64,000 nucleotides of DNA. It comes from Pegoplata infirma (Eukaryota > Arthropoda > Insecta > Diptera > Anthomyiidae). The stretch is taken from NCBI GenBank assembly GCA_963921195.1, contig OY992537.1, positions 56,754,313-56,818,312 of the forward strand, given 5' to 3'. The translations under genes were made by a program, and so were the position numbers. Positions 11,042 through 23,329 of this stretch are shown piece by piece. Every line of letters begins with the position of its first letter. Position 1 is the stretch's first letter. A model generated the notes under the pieces. That model made no database searches. It saw nothing but the letters and a program-made list of their open reading frames with translations, and was not told the DNA's origin.

Positions 11042-12372
11042 CACTAAAAAAAATTATGTTATTAACTGTTTGTAGTTTATTTAAAAAGTTTAACATTTAG
11101 TCGTTTTTAAAAGAAAAAACATTTGTTTGATGTTCAGTTTTTATTAATGACTACTTCTGTACTTTGTTTCAAAAATAGCACACTAAAATATAAAGACTTT
11201 CATTAACATTTAATTTTTAAAGTCATTTATTTTTGTTCTGGAAGTAAAAACTACTGATTATTCTTTAAATTTGTAATGATTTGTGTAAGTATTTTTTTTT
11301 TTAATTGTTGGTATTTTTTAATGAGATATCATTAGTTTTTACTTACACAAGTAGGTTATTTTTTTGTAGAAAAAAAAAAATCAGAAAAATATTTTTAGAA
11401 ATATAAAAACATGTTTATATTAAGTGACACGGTAGGTAGAGTGTCTGGCCAGAATGTAGTTGATTTCGGGATCGATTCGCAAAAATTTTGTTAAAAATTT
11501 TTAAAAATATATTTCAATGGAAAATTTTTAAAAATAACCTACGAAATCATTAATTTTTAATGTTTTGATTAAGAAATAAAAAAAAATTTTGATGAAAAAA
11601 AATGTAATAAAAAATATATTGACGAAAAAAAACTTAAAGAAAAATAAATGAAATTGGAGCAGTCATATGTTTTGTAAATAAAGTACTCTCAAAATGCTTT
11701 TGGAAACGTTTGAAAATAACGTTTTGAGAATGTTTTTTTTTTTGTTACAGAGCTATTCAGAGCGTTTGTTTTTAAAACCATTGTCAATTTTCGATAAGGT
11801 AGTGTCGGGATCTTAAATCGCGGATCCATTTTCCAGCTAAAAATGGTGAAGGGTTCATTAAAAAAATGAGAATTCAGTTTCTTACCATAAATTGAGTAAA
11901 CTTTGACAAATTTCTTCAAAAAAATTAAATTTGCTATAAAATGAGTAAATTTTAATTTATTTTGTGTAAAATTACACAATTTGTTTACATTTACTCAATT
12001 TATAGTAGGAAACTGAATATTTGGTTTTTAGTGAATACATTTATTATTTACCATAGCGAATAGTTTTAAATTTCATTTTAATAAATATGTGCAATTATTT
12101 GTAAGTTATATTTAATATCTTGGTCATGTTATCAAATATTTGATAAATGTCTATTATTTTGTCAAATGAAAATTAATTTAAATATTATCTCTTCTTCTAT
12201 CAGACTGTATTTAATTTGTTGTTAATGCCCAAAGAAATTATGTATGACTTTATGTTTTTTAAGTGTTAATTTAAATTTTTTTACACACAAAAATAGTTGT
12301 TTAAACAATATAAATAAATATTTCAAAACTTTATATTGTTGTGATATTCGATATAAGCAATTATTTTTAGTG
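11042..12372. mobile_element. TA-flanked element with CACT inverted ends (second copy)
   Basis: Left end TA-CACTAAAAAAAATTATG and right end ATTATTTTTAGTG-TA are matching inverted ends with TA on both sides. Bases 11042-11575 match the first copy closely, including the tRNA-like segment. The right half differs and holds a small hairpin MITE. Confidence 0.6.
11873..12017. mobile_element. 145-bp hairpin MITE
   Basis: TTCAGTTTCTTACCATAAAT at the left pairs with ATTTATAGTAGGAAACTGAA at the right; the match continues through TGAGTAAA/TTTACTCA. Inverted ends are ~30 bases with few mismatches. There is no coding content. The target duplication is unclear. Confidence 0.7.
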
Positions 12373-12379
12373 TAACTAA

Positions 12380-13285
12380 ATAAAAAAAGTTCTTGTAATA
12401 TAAAACTTATTTTTAAGTGATAGAATTAAATTTCAATTGTTTTTGAAAACTTGTGAACATAATTTGATATTTGTTAATTAAAATTTTCATTGTTGGACAT
12501 TTAAACAATTGAAAGAGAAGTTGTGAAAATAAGTTCATGTAAACAGTGGTTATCCATGTCATAATGCGATATTGTTGAAACATTAGACTGGATTTTTTTT
12601 TTGTGTGTCAAAAAAGTATTTATTCCGATTATGAACTTCCGGGAAAACTTTTTATTCTCCTACGCACAAAAAAACTTGACAAATTATTAGAAAAAGTCCC
12701 ATTTTACTAATATATGACAGTTTTCCTAGTTTTTAAACTAGGAACTATTTTACAACTATTTTGTAATTTTTAAATTTTGTTTTGTAATTAATTATAATTA
12801 GTTTCCAACTTTTTTTACAAAAAAGTCTAGTAAATTCAGGAGAATTCCATGTAAGTTTTATTTTGCCAAAAAAGTTGTAAGTTTACAATTTTATTGGTAA
12901 AAAGCTTTTAAAATTACTAAAAAGCTCAAAATTGTTAATAGAAATCCTCGTAAAATAGGAGGTATCAAAAAATCTAGTGAAATCAGAAGACCTCCTTGTC
13001 AGTTTTATCGCGTCAAAAAAAATTGTAAATTTACAATTTTATTGATAAAAAGCTTGTAAAATTACAAAATGATTGGTAAAAAGCTTGTAAAATTACAAGA
13101 AATTCTTGTCAAAAAGGAGGTAGCAAAATATGTTTTTCCCCGAATTGGAGAATAGATAATCCTAAGATGCCAAAATAATTTATGCAAAAATATACAAAAT
13201 TCTTAACAAAAAATGTTTTTCAAAATAATTTGTTGAAAATATTATGAATTAAGGTCAGCAAAAAAGCCGTATAAGAATTTTGTGT
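12380..13285. repeat. AT-rich stretch with short diverged repeats
   Basis: Motifs such as TTGTAAGTTTACAATTTTAT and TGGTAAAAAGCTTGTAAAAT recur two to four times between 12850 and 13130. A short inverted pair (GGGAAAA near 12652, TTTTCCCC near 13133) may mark ends of an old element. No gene is seen. Confidence 0.4.
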
Positions 13286-14096
13286 TTTTATATCATACAC
13301 CACTCTGTTGTGTAGGATATAAAAACTACTGAAATATTGGTCCTAGACCAACCTTCAAGTATACCGATTGACTCAGAATTACTTTTTGAGTCAATTTAGC
13401 GATGTCCGTCCGTCTGTCCGTCCGTCCGTCCGTCCGTCCATCTATCGGTTTAAGCACGATACAGGTCACAATTTTCAATCAATTGACTTGAAATTTGAAA
13501 CTTAAGCATCTTTTGCCCCAAGGATGAATCCTATTGAAATTGGAGAAAATCGGTCTATGATAAAACCTAGCCCCATACAAACGCCCCCTTTGGATTCGGC
13601 TAAAATGATGCTAATAACCGTATTATAATAGATATCGCTTTGAAATTTATCTGGTAATCAAATTTTGTATGCATTCACCATTCCAAATTTCAAAGGCATC
13701 GGGTCAGTCCTTCTGGTAGTCCCCATAAAAACCACCCTCCCGATATTCACATGATTCCCTCAAAATTCATAAAAATGGAAATATTTGATAAAAATTTTAT
13801 TATTAGGTTTTAAACGTGTACTTAAGTAACCTTATCAAATCGGAATATAATTGGACCATTTTTGGACTTAGTCCCCCATATAAAAATTTGGAACGATATT
13901 CAGTTAAATCGGTCAATTGACAAAAAAATAAACTAATTCCACTAAAATTTGACCTGTGAGTGTTTTCTTCACTAAATAAAGATCTAACAACGACAAATCC
14001 AATCGGTCCATGTTTGGACTTGGGACCCATTTTCCGGGAAAAACTGGTGTAGGGTATTAGATGGTCGGTCTTGACCGACTATAACTTTCTTATTTC
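13286..14096 (-). mobile_element. DINE-1-like element, subfamily B (B3), diverged
   Basis: It has a degraded terminal hairpin (TATATCATACACCAC/TGTGTAGGATATA), the GTCC microsatellite at 13404-13440, and the end GTCGGTCTTGACCGAC followed by TTTCTTATT. Point changes are more frequent than in B1 and B2, so it is an older copy. Confidence 0.8.
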
Positions 14097-14104
14097 TTTG
14101 GTTT

Positions 14105-14465
14105 TAATTCGAGTGATCTTTTTGGGGGATGTTATTGCGGGACATCTTCCCTGTCGCTATACATTTTTACAAATTCCATTTTTGTCATATTTACGATAAT
14201 ATATTACAACGTTATCATTTTTGTTTTAATATTTTATATAACCGCGCCCACAAAAAGGGGCGAGCCGAAAACACGCATATCCTTATTCCCCTGATCTAAT
14301 TTTAGGTCAATGAACTTCATTAGCATAAAAATAATTCAACACTTAAACAAAAAATACCAAACAAAAATAAAATTTTGTTTTTTCAAAAGGGAACATATTT
14401 CCCTGTCCTAATTGTCAAATTTCTAGATGTAAGCTCTTTTTTTTGGACTGTATCGATAACCTGAA
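14105..14465 (+). mobile_element. DINE-1-like subfamily C internal fragment
   Basis: It shares GGGGGATGTTATTG.GGGACATCTTCCC, CAAAAAGGGGCGAGCCGAAAA, CAATGAACTTCATTAGCATA and TTTTGGACTGTATCG with the other C copies at 37070, 40490 and 41880. Both ends are missing. Confidence 0.65.
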
Positions 14466-14688
14466 ATTTGTTGCACAGTGTTATTTATTCTACTATCCTA
14501 GATTTTTATTATTTTAAACATTATTCGATCTTTAACAAACATTTACTTTTCATAAATGTAAATAATTTTTGAAAGGATTAAAAATAAACATTAATCGAAA
14601 AAACTCCCTTCTCTGTGGTTTATAATGACTTTAATCTTTCCAAAAATATATTATAACCATAAATTTGAAATCACCATAAAAAAAAAAA

Positions 14689-15314
14689 ACAAGTAAGAAA
14701 GTTATAGTCGGTCAAGACCGACCATATGATACCCTACACCAGTGTTTTCCGGAAAATGGGTCCTAAGTCCAAACATGGACCGATTGGATCTGTCCTTTTC
14801 TAGATTTTTATTTAGTGTAGAAAACACACACTGTTCAAATTTTAGTGGAATTGGTTTATTTTTTTGTCAATAGACCGATTTAACTGAATATCGGTCGAAA
14901 TTTTTATATGGGGGACTAAGTCCAAAAATGGTCCAATTATATTCAGATATAATTAGGTTACTAAAGTACACGTTTAACACATAAAAATAGAATGTTTATC
15001 AAATATTTAAATTTTTATGAATTTTTAGGGAATTATGTGAATATCGGGAGGGTGGTTTGTATGGGGACTACCAGAAGGACTGACCCGATTCCTCTGAAAC
15101 TTGGATTGATGATTTGTGCAATTTGATTACCTGCTAAATTTCAAAGCGATATCTATTATAATACGGTTATTAGAGTCATTTAAGCCGAATAAAAAAGGGG
15201 CGTTTGTATGGGGGCTAGGTCTTAACATTTACCGATTTTCACCAATTATCGGGTAGTTATAAACATCAGCACAAAGTCATTATACCCTGTACCACAGAGT
15301 GGTGTAGGGTATAA
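14689..15314 (+). mobile_element. DINE-1-like element, subfamily B (B4), microsatellite deleted
   Basis: Both ends are present: ACAAGTAAGAAAGTTATAG with GTCGGTCAAGACCGAC, and the hairpin TACCCTGTACCACAGAG/GTGTAGGGTATAAA. The segment holding the GATGTCC site and microsatellite is missing, joining at about 15240, so the element is ~626 rather than ~806 bases. Confidence 0.85.
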
Positions 15315-15348
15315 ATATTTAAAATAAACACTTGTTTTTTTATGACTA

Positions 15349-16120
15349 CACTCAACCAAAAATCATTGTATTCCCAAAGAAAATCGTAGTAAATTCAACA
15401 GAAATCATTGTTGATTTTGACCCTACAAATATTTATGTTGATTTCAACATTAATTGTTGTCAGTTTTTGTAAAAGCTGATTAACTCGTATTTCTGTTGGT
15501 TCTATTCGTATTTTTGTTAATCATACTCGTTTTGTTTTGTATATTCTTGCAATTTTATTTATTAAAATTAAATTCTTATTTGTGTTGTAAATGTTATTTT
15601 ATTTAATTGAATATTTTCACAATATTTTTTCGTGGTTTTCATTAACTCATTATTTTCACATAAACTTATTTTGTTTTTAGATGATATTTTTTTGTTTCCT
15701 TGGACTGTGATGTATTTCGCTGTTGTTTTGTTGTCGGCAATCATTTTACGTGATTAGCTACTGGAGTTTTTAGAAAGATTCCAAATCAGAAATTGCTAAA
15801 AAAAATAAAAAATTGCTTTATTAATGAATTAAATAACAAATATATTTAATTACTCACCAAATATTTTCTTTTAATTTTGTAATAAAAAAGATTTTTTTTT
15901 GAGAAACATCCCTTCTGTACAATACAACAAAAATTTGCAAATGGCGATCAGCAAAAACAGTGTTGCACATTTCATGTACTTATATTTTATACAATTTTTT
16001 CCAACTATGTATTTTTCAACTATTGAATTTTGTAATATCAACATTGATTTTTGTTAAATTCTGTAAAACTTGATCTACAATGGGTTTACTAATTTTTCTA
16101 CTAAGATATTTCTATGAGTG
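15349..16120. mobile_element. 772-bp TA-flanked element with CACTC inverted ends
   Basis: The left end is TA-CACTCAACCAAAAATC; the right end is TATTTCTATGAGTG-TA. The body repeats motifs such as TTGATTTTGAC and ATTTCAACA. No transposase is seen. Confidence 0.5.
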
Positions 16121-16365
16121 TACAATGTGCATTACAAATTCAACCCTATAAAGAAATACCACAAAATAATTATAAATTAGAGATGGGTAAGTGAAAGGCT
16201 AAAGAAATACTTTATTTACTTGTTTTTTACTTTGTCATGTGTAAAAAGCAGAGAAATATGGTTCAAGGTCCCAATTAAGTAAATTATATTATTGAACCTT
16301 GAGCGACCTAAAACGATCTAGCGGTATATGTACAGTTTTACGAAGTTTCCCGACAGAAAAAGTAT

Positions 16366-16906
16366 GCCCATGAACGATATTTATAGTATTAATGAACAAA
16401 TTTATAAAAAACTATGAAGCTTTTCATAAAATTTTTGAAATTTTTCATAGTATTTATGAAAAATATTTAATATTTTTTTATGATTAATTTATAAATACTA
16501 TATTATGATTAATTCATAAATACTATGAAAAAATTAAAAAGTATTATAAAAAAATTATAACATTTTTATGAATTTTTTCATAAATACTATGAAAGTCGTT
16601 CATGGTAATTTTTTTGTGTGCTTGTTAATTTTATTTTTTTTTAATTAAAAAAAAAGTTAAATCATAATATGATTTATTTAAAAAAAAATATTATAAAAAA
16701 ACTATGAACTTTTTCATAAAATTTTTGAACTTTTTCATAGTATTTATGAAAAATATTTAATATTTTTTAAATTCCGTATATTATGATTAATTCATAAATA
16801 CTATGAAAAAATTAAAAAGTATTTAAAAAAAAATTATAACATTTTTATGAATTTTTTCATAAATACTATGAAAGTCGTTCATGGCAATTTTTTTGTGTGC
16901 TTGTTA
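16366..16906. mobile_element. Tandem pair of palindromic TTCATAGTATTTATGAA MITEs
   Basis: The first unit (16366-16612) has long inverted ends: CCCATGAACGATATTTATAG against CTATGAAAGTCGTTCATGG. A second partial unit ends at about 16906. The shared GAAAGTCGTTCATGG sits at 16591 and 16870, a 279-base period. The inner sequence repeats TTCATAGTATTTATGAA and its variants. Confidence 0.7.
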
Positions 16907-17565
16907 AATATTTTTTTTATTAAAAAAAAGTTATTTAAATTTTGGTACTTTTTAAGTTCAAAAAACTTTTATTCCATGTCACTTGAATTTTAAGGTTCCA
17001 TCACACAATGAAAACAAAACTCCATCATCCAGTAGTTGCAAGAGCATCAGTCGGTCACATCAACAGCACCACAACCTTAATACAATAATTGTGTAATGGG
17101 TGTGGTATATTTCAAATTTAATACGATAATTACAACATTTTTTTTTTATAATCCTTCATCCAAAAACAGACAATAATAAATTTTTATTTATAGGAAAATA
17201 TGAAACTTAAAAAAAAATATGAAAACAATTTTTTATGTAATGCAAGATGAGGGTGTTGAATATGAAATGAATTTTTTTTTTATTAACACACGTGTTTGAG
17301 TTCTCAAAATATTTAAAAAAAAAATTACATAAACAAATATTTAAAATTTTCAAATAAGGACTTAAAAGTTTGTGTATTAAAATTTTTACATAAATATGTT
17401 TTACAATGAAAAAAAAGGGGACTGTTAAAAATAATTATATTCCAAGTATTTATTATTAAGCAAAATGCTTAATAAATTTAGATAAAATAAAAAAAAAATT
17501 AGAATTAATTCTAAAAAATTAGAAATGTTAAAGAAAATAAAAAAGCTTTAATAAGTAAACGGATA
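16907..17565. other. AT-rich stretch, no feature recognised
   Basis: Mostly A/T runs. I found neither coding signal nor a match to the repeats named elsewhere. Confidence 0.5.
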
Positions 17566-17569
17566 TTCA

Positions 17570-17917
17570 AGCTCGAGGCCTTAGTTTTTTAATAAATTTT
17601 ATTTATTTATTTTATTCATCAATATTTCGTCATCCTTCGGATGACATCTTCCTGGGTTCATGAGCAGGATTTTGAACTTCTGCTGTCATCAAAATGTTGT
17701 ATTTAATTCACAAAAGTATAAAAAACATATAAAAAGTGTATTTTTTAGAGGTTGGTTTAGTTGTTAAAAGGGGGAGCATTTTTAATCCTGGTCTGATTCT
17801 GCCAGTGACAATTTGAGTCGGGAGTCTAGTGCTTTTGGTTTGGACTGCGGTCTGCCTTCCACAGACAGAGTGTCATTCATGGAATGTCTTTATATCGATC
17901 ATGTATTAAAAATATAT
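17570..17917 (+). mobile_element. DINE-1-like subfamily C fragment, joined to a hairpin segment
   Basis: From about 17700 it carries C-family blocks (AGAGGTTGGTTTAGTT, TTTGGACTG, CTTCCACAGACAGA, TCGATCATG). It is cut at the start of GGGCATTCCATG. Upstream, 17629-17645 is a perfect small hairpin (GTCATCC-TTC-GGATGAC). Confidence 0.6.
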
Positions 17918-18400
17918 ATAGGGCATTCCATGTCAATGTAAAAATTTTTTTTTTACATTTTCCCAATTTGTTTACAATTTTTAGTACCCTTCGAAAACTC
18001 CTTCGTGGTAAATTTTCAGATTTTTTTGATGACACGTTCAAAAGATATCGAATTTTTAAAAATTGGTAGTTTGTGCCTTTACTCAAACTTCTTTTACTCA
18101 TAACTTCTTCAACAATGGTCCAAATTGGATTTTTTTTTTAAATTTTTTGTTTTTTACGTATTTTTAAAAAAAGAATCCATAAAAATTCTTAAAAACGCTC
18201 TAGTATGCGATTTTTACCTTTTAAAATTTAGATCTCATTTTTGAAAATGTTTGTACTCTTCGATTTTATTGAAATTTTTTTGGGTAAAACTTCTATTGAT
18301 TCTACAAATTTTTTGCGCAGTAGGATCGTGGATATCGATTATTACTATTTTTTAAAACTTTTTGGAAAAAATTTTATTATAATTTTCCAATCTTAAAATC
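17918..18400. mobile_element. Foldback-type end GGGCATTCCATG and internal sequence
   Basis: The tip GGGCATTCCATGTCAATG closely resembles those at 4222 and 56259. I found no matching inverted end downstream, so this is a one-ended or broken copy. The 74-aa and 61-aa frames here lie on opposite strands of the same repeat. Confidence 0.5.
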
Positions 18401-18409
18401 ATTTCTACT

Positions 18410-18870
18410 GCTCCAATGGTGCGTCATAGAGGGGTTATTTATGAGACCGACCCCTATTATTTTTACGTCTTAACATTTCTTTGGAACAAACTAATACCCT
18501 ATCTCCAATTTCTAAGGGGGCTTCCACACAAAACGACATAACTGCCCTAATAGTGGCCTTAGAGCAACAATATGTATGACCGACCCACAATATTTTTTTA
18601 GTCCAAACATTTTCTCTGAAAACACCTACGCTCTATCTTTAACTGTTAAGGGGGTCCCCATACAATTTTTTTTTATTTTTTGTAAATTTGTTTTATTTAA
18701 TCAGCTTCTACCGGTCCAATGGTGAGTCCGAGAGGGGTCATTAGTGAAACCGACCCCCATTTATTTTTACCCTACAACATTTTTTTAAAACATACCTACG
18801 CCTTATCTCCACTCCCTAAGTAGGCTCCCATATAAAATTACATTTTTATAAAATTTGCTCCAACTGTTAT
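18410..18870. repeat. Three tandem ~150-bp units (ACCGACCCC...AAGGGGGC)
   Basis: Each unit has an ACCGACCC block, (T)ACAACATTT or TTAACATTTCT, CTACGC..TATCT, and a AAGGGGGCTCCCA-like block. Related sequence forms the outer arms of the palindrome at 55963-58275. Confidence 0.65.
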
Positions 18871-18890
18871 TTGTTATTTTCTTAACTCTG

Positions 18891-20089
18891 CACAGAAAAA
18901 AATATTGAGGAAACATATTTGAGTAATCACACAGAAAAAAATATTGAGGAAACAAATTTGAGTAATCACTTGTTTAAATTTAAAAACAAAAATTAAGTAA
19001 TATTTTAATTGACGCAATTAAAAATTTACTTAAAAATTTTAAAAACAATTTAAGTAAATAATTTAATAAAAATTTAATTTATTTTTTAATTTTTCTTTAA
19101 ACTTTCAAGTTTTTTTCAATTCTCGTTTAGTTTATAGTTTTTTGTGTATGTTTATGAAAGTTTGAAATCGCCTTTATAACCGTCCAACCTGAATTAAATT
19201 GCGTTGCGTAAAGCGTAACGCCCAATAATTTTTCGTTTCTAATATTTAAATGTGACGTACCTAAATCAAACGGACGTAAAAATTTAAAATTTGATGTGTT
19301 TGTTTTTGTTTTTTTTTACGTCTTGCGCGACGCAATTTGATTCAGGTTCGACCCTAAAATTTTCCTATGTTTTTGAGACATAAATATGTTTAGTTAAGTT
19401 TGAAAAAACAAGTTTTTTGTTTTTTTTTTGTAAAAAAATTTAAAACTTTTTTAAACTTAAAAAAAAATAAATATATAAATTTTGAGTAAATTTTTAGTTG
19501 TGTCAATTAAAAATTTACTCAAATCTTTTTTCAAACATTTAATAAATTTTTTTTAAAAATACTACTCAATACTATTAAATCGTTTACTGGTGCAAAATTG
19601 AGTAATATTTAAATAGTATTAAAAGTTTACTCAAATATTTTTTTTACTTTTTTCTGTGCACTTGTTTAAATTTAAAAACAAAAATTGAGTAATTTTTTAA
19701 CTGACGCAATTAAAAAAAGTAAATAATTTAATAGTTTTTTTACTTATTTTTAACTCTCATAGTTTTTTTGAATCCCCTTTTAGTTTATAGTTTTTGTGTA
19801 TGTATATGAAAGTTTTTAATCGTCTTTAAAAAATTTTCCTATGTTTTTGAGACATAAATATGTTTGGTAAAGTTTGAAAAACAAGTTTTTTATTTTTTTT
19901 GTACAAAAATTTAAAAATTTTTAAAACTTAAAAAAAATAAATAGATACATTTTGAGTAAATCATTAATTGTGTCAATTAAAAATTTACTCAATACTATTA
20001 AATCGTTTACTGGTGCAAAATTGAGTAATTTTTACTCAATAGTATTAACAATTTACTCAAATATTTTTTTTATTTTCTTTTTCTGTGTG
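18891..20089. mobile_element. Element with CACAGAAAAA inverted ends, plus partial tandem copy
   Basis: The left end CACAGAAAAAAATATTGAGG is doubled (18891-18966, ~42-base duplication). The right end, CAAATATTTTTTT...TTCTGTG, occurs at 19658 and again at 20089. The segment starting CACTTGTTTAAATTT is present at 18967 and 19659, so two copies lie head to tail sharing one end. TTTGAGTAA lies just inside both termini. Confidence 0.6.
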
Positions 20090-20167
20090 CTCAACATACA
20101 AAATTAAAAAAATAGAAAATCAATGAAAATTCACAAATTTTCGGAAATCTTATTTTTTTTCGTAGCT

Positions 20168-20390
20168 ATTTTATTCTTTTGTAATTTTCCTGAAATTCGG
20201 TGAACTTTTATGGAGATTTTTCCAAGGCCAAATTTTATTTTTTAACATTTTCTGTAAAAGAGGGTTTTTCTTTTTTATTCTTTTGTAATTTTCCAAATAC
20301 TCAGTGAATTTTTATGGAAAGATTTTTCCAAGGCCGAATTTTATTTTTGAAAATTTTCTCTAAAAGAGGGTTTCCCAAAAGACCCCCTTT
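20168..20390. repeat. Two ~110-bp tandem units
   Basis: TTTATTCTTTTGTAATTTTC, TTTTCCAAGGCC, AATTTTATTTTT and AAAAGAGGGTTT occur in the same order twice. No coding content. Confidence 0.6.
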
Positions 20391-21181
20391 AATATAAACA
20401 AATAATTTACCACAGATTTGAAAGCAATTTCTTAAGTTTTGTTTGTTATTTTACTAGAAAAATATTTATAAAATTTTTTATTTTTTTTTCTGAAATTAAT
20501 GTTGTATCATCAAATTTATGTTTTCCACATCTTGCAACTTAAAAAGACACATGCTACCACACTTTGTGTGTGCACATTTTTACATATTTCCTTTGTTTTT
20601 CTTCATTCATTTACCAAAGTCAAAGATGCCTTATGTTGCATGTTATGTATGAATGTTCTCCATACAAAATGATTGTATTTATGTTTGTTTAGTACAAACA
20701 TTTTTGAGTGCTGCAAAGCAGAAAAGAGTCTCTGTTGTGGCTAGACACATTTTTCATAATAGTCATTACATTTTCTTTATTTTGGCTTCAAATTCAAATC
20801 ATAAATACAATTTATTTTTATCAAAAATTAATCCCAAGTAGAACATAATTTTAATACACATATGAATTAAATTTATTTTCGATTATCTTGCCTAATACTT
20901 TGTTGCATGCTAAATAAGATTTACAAAAATTATTATTTTTTTTCTATCTGGGAAGTTTTAGAGAAGGGGAAGTGCATTGTGGTAGTCACAATAAGGCGTC
21001 ATTTGTTAAATTGTATGACATTTGGCGTCAGTAGCATTAAATATTAGAGAATTTATGGTTTCTATGTAGGGGTGAATAAGGGATAGATGTACTTTATAAA
21101 GAAAAACCTACCACAATTTTAAAAAAATATACTTTGATGTGGTGATGGTTTTTGAAAATATTTCCTAAAGGATTTCAATGC
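20391..21181. other. Stretch without recognised repeats or genes
   Basis: Less A/T-run-rich than the neighbourhood and unmatched elsewhere in the window. The 62-aa frame at 20653-20841 is the only frame; it has no recognisable domain. Confidence 0.45.
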
Positions 21182-21589
21182 ATTTTAAACAAGGATGGGT
21201 ACCAATTCGATAAAAGTATTGGTATTGGTATTGGTTTTTAAAATTATATTAGTATTGGTATAGGTATTGGTTTTCATTTTTTGTTGAATTGGTATAGGTT
21301 TCAGTATTGGTTTTGAATTATTTAGGTATTGGGTATTGGTATTGGTTTTAGCCTCGAATTGGTATCGGTTTTTAATAAGTATTGGTATTTATCTTATATT
21401 GGTTTTTGTATTTGAATGCAAAAGGTTTTGTCGTTAATATTAATTTATTTAACGTACGTCGTCCTTCTGTCCGCCCCACAGTGCACACTGGGCGTGATTG
21501 TAGGTTTTTTGGCCAAAAGTCTCTACAGGTCGTAAATGTTAACCGATCTTTTTGAAATTCAGAAATTAAGCCTATATTAAGGTAATTAA

Positions 21590-22100
21590 TAAGTACCTTG
21601 AAAGTTTTTGAAATCGGTGCTACAAGGAAACTATTTCAGGGTGGACACTTCATTTTTAATCAAATTCACAGATGTTATAGATGAATTAAATGAAGAGACA
21701 CTTGTCTTTTGTTTATGTATTGTAATTAGAGATGGTCTGTGGTCCCGTTATTTGTGTGACTAAAAAAACCACGTGATTCAGGCGTGAGCAATTTTTATTT
21801 AAATCACGTGATTATTGAGCGATTTTCATTTAAATTAAGTGACTATATTAGGGTAGGTTAACCTAACGTAACCTAGGGTAATAAATAAGTGCCTTGAAAC
21901 TTTTTGGATTCAGACCACAAGGAATTTTTTTCAAGGGTGGACACTTCATTTTAATTAAAATTTACAGATGTTATAGATTAAACAAATAAAGAGACACTTG
22001 TCTCTTGTTTATGTATTTGAATTGGAGATGGTCGCTGGTCCCGTGATTTGCGTGACTCAAAAAAGTGATTTTCATTTAAATCACGTGATGTTGAGTTGAA
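21590..22100. repeat. Two ~296-bp tandem units inside hAT1
   Basis: AAGT(A/G)CCTTGAAA at 21591 and 21887, GGGTGGACACTTCATTTT, CACAGATGTTATAGAT, GAGACACTTGTCT and GGAGATGGTC.CTGGTCCCG occur in both units. The copies differ by scattered changes. Confidence 0.7.
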
Positions 22101-22149
22101 AAATTCTAAGTGAGTGTCTAGAGAGTGGGTCGAATTTTTGCGTGAAGGA

Positions 22150-22650
22150 TTTTTTTTTGAAAAACACCTCGCCTTTATAAAAAATAAATAAAAAAAAATA
22201 CGGAAACCTCATTCTTAAACTCATCGTTATCAAAAGTTCTACGCCCTTTCAAAAAACTGTCTGGGCCAGAATTATCCTTTCTATCCCAACTTTCCAAAAA
22301 ATTTGTCCGCTTGTGTCCGTTTTCAAAAATGGAATTAAAATAAATTTTATAAAAAAATAAAATTTATAAAAAAATTCAATTTTTTTTTTGAAAACTCTCT
22401 TTTAAAAACTCATTGTTATAGAAAGTTCCACGCCCTTTCAAAAAACTGTTTGGACCAGAATTATTCTTTTTATCCATACTTTACAAAAAACTTGCCCGCT
22501 TGTGCCAGTCAACACAAATTGAAATGCCAAAAATTAAAAAATAAATAAATTTTTTTTTGTGAAAACCCTCTTGTTTGAAACTCGTCGAAATCAAAAGTAC
22601 CACACTACTTCAAAAAACTGTCTGGACCGCCTAACCGGGTATTTCTTTTT
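22150..22650. repeat. Three ~170-190-bp tandem units inside hAT1
   Basis: ACGCCCTTTCAAAAAACTGT recurs at 22241 and 22430, with a third diverged unit near 22600. Each unit also has CCAGAATTAT and a TTGCCCGCTTGTG-like block. The third unit ends at CTAACCGGGTA. Confidence 0.65.
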
Positions 22651-23329
22651 TTTTAATGTGTTGAAAACAATTTTTAATACGATAAAAAACTATTTTTCGT
22701 GTAACCGGGGTTTCTCGAATTCGGTTTTTTGTGTATTTGGGTTTCATTTTATCCTGTATTAATATAGAAATAAATATGTTTGTACTTTTGGAAAAACTTA
22801 AAAATTGTTAATTTATAAAATTAATTTATTCAATTATAAAATGCTCATTTTAACAACTTTAGATTTGTTCATCTCCCTTTCTATTAATACTATTTTAAAC
22901 GCAGACGAAAAAACGGGCAAAAGGGGCAGGTCAGTCTTAATGCTAGTAAACCAACGAAGATTTTGGCATCCTAAGTTATGGATTATGTCGCGGAACATTT
23001 TGGAAAAAATTTTTAAAATGGAACAATTTTAAAAAAATTAAATAAAAAAAATTAAAAAATCACAAAAAAACAGAATCAAGAACTGTCCATACCCATTTAC
23101 AAGTTGTACATCCTTTTGTCAAATAAATTAATCAAAAAATAAAAACAAGGTCCCGCCTTAATAATGTATAAATTTGTTAGCTTTTTTGATAACGGTATAT
23201 GGAGATTTAAACATAAATATTTTATTTTTGATTGATCATTCCAAGAGAATGGCTGTACCTATTTTTACAAAAATTACAGACAAGGTGCATCAAGTCATAC
23301 TTAATACAATAGAGCATTCACTTTTTCTA

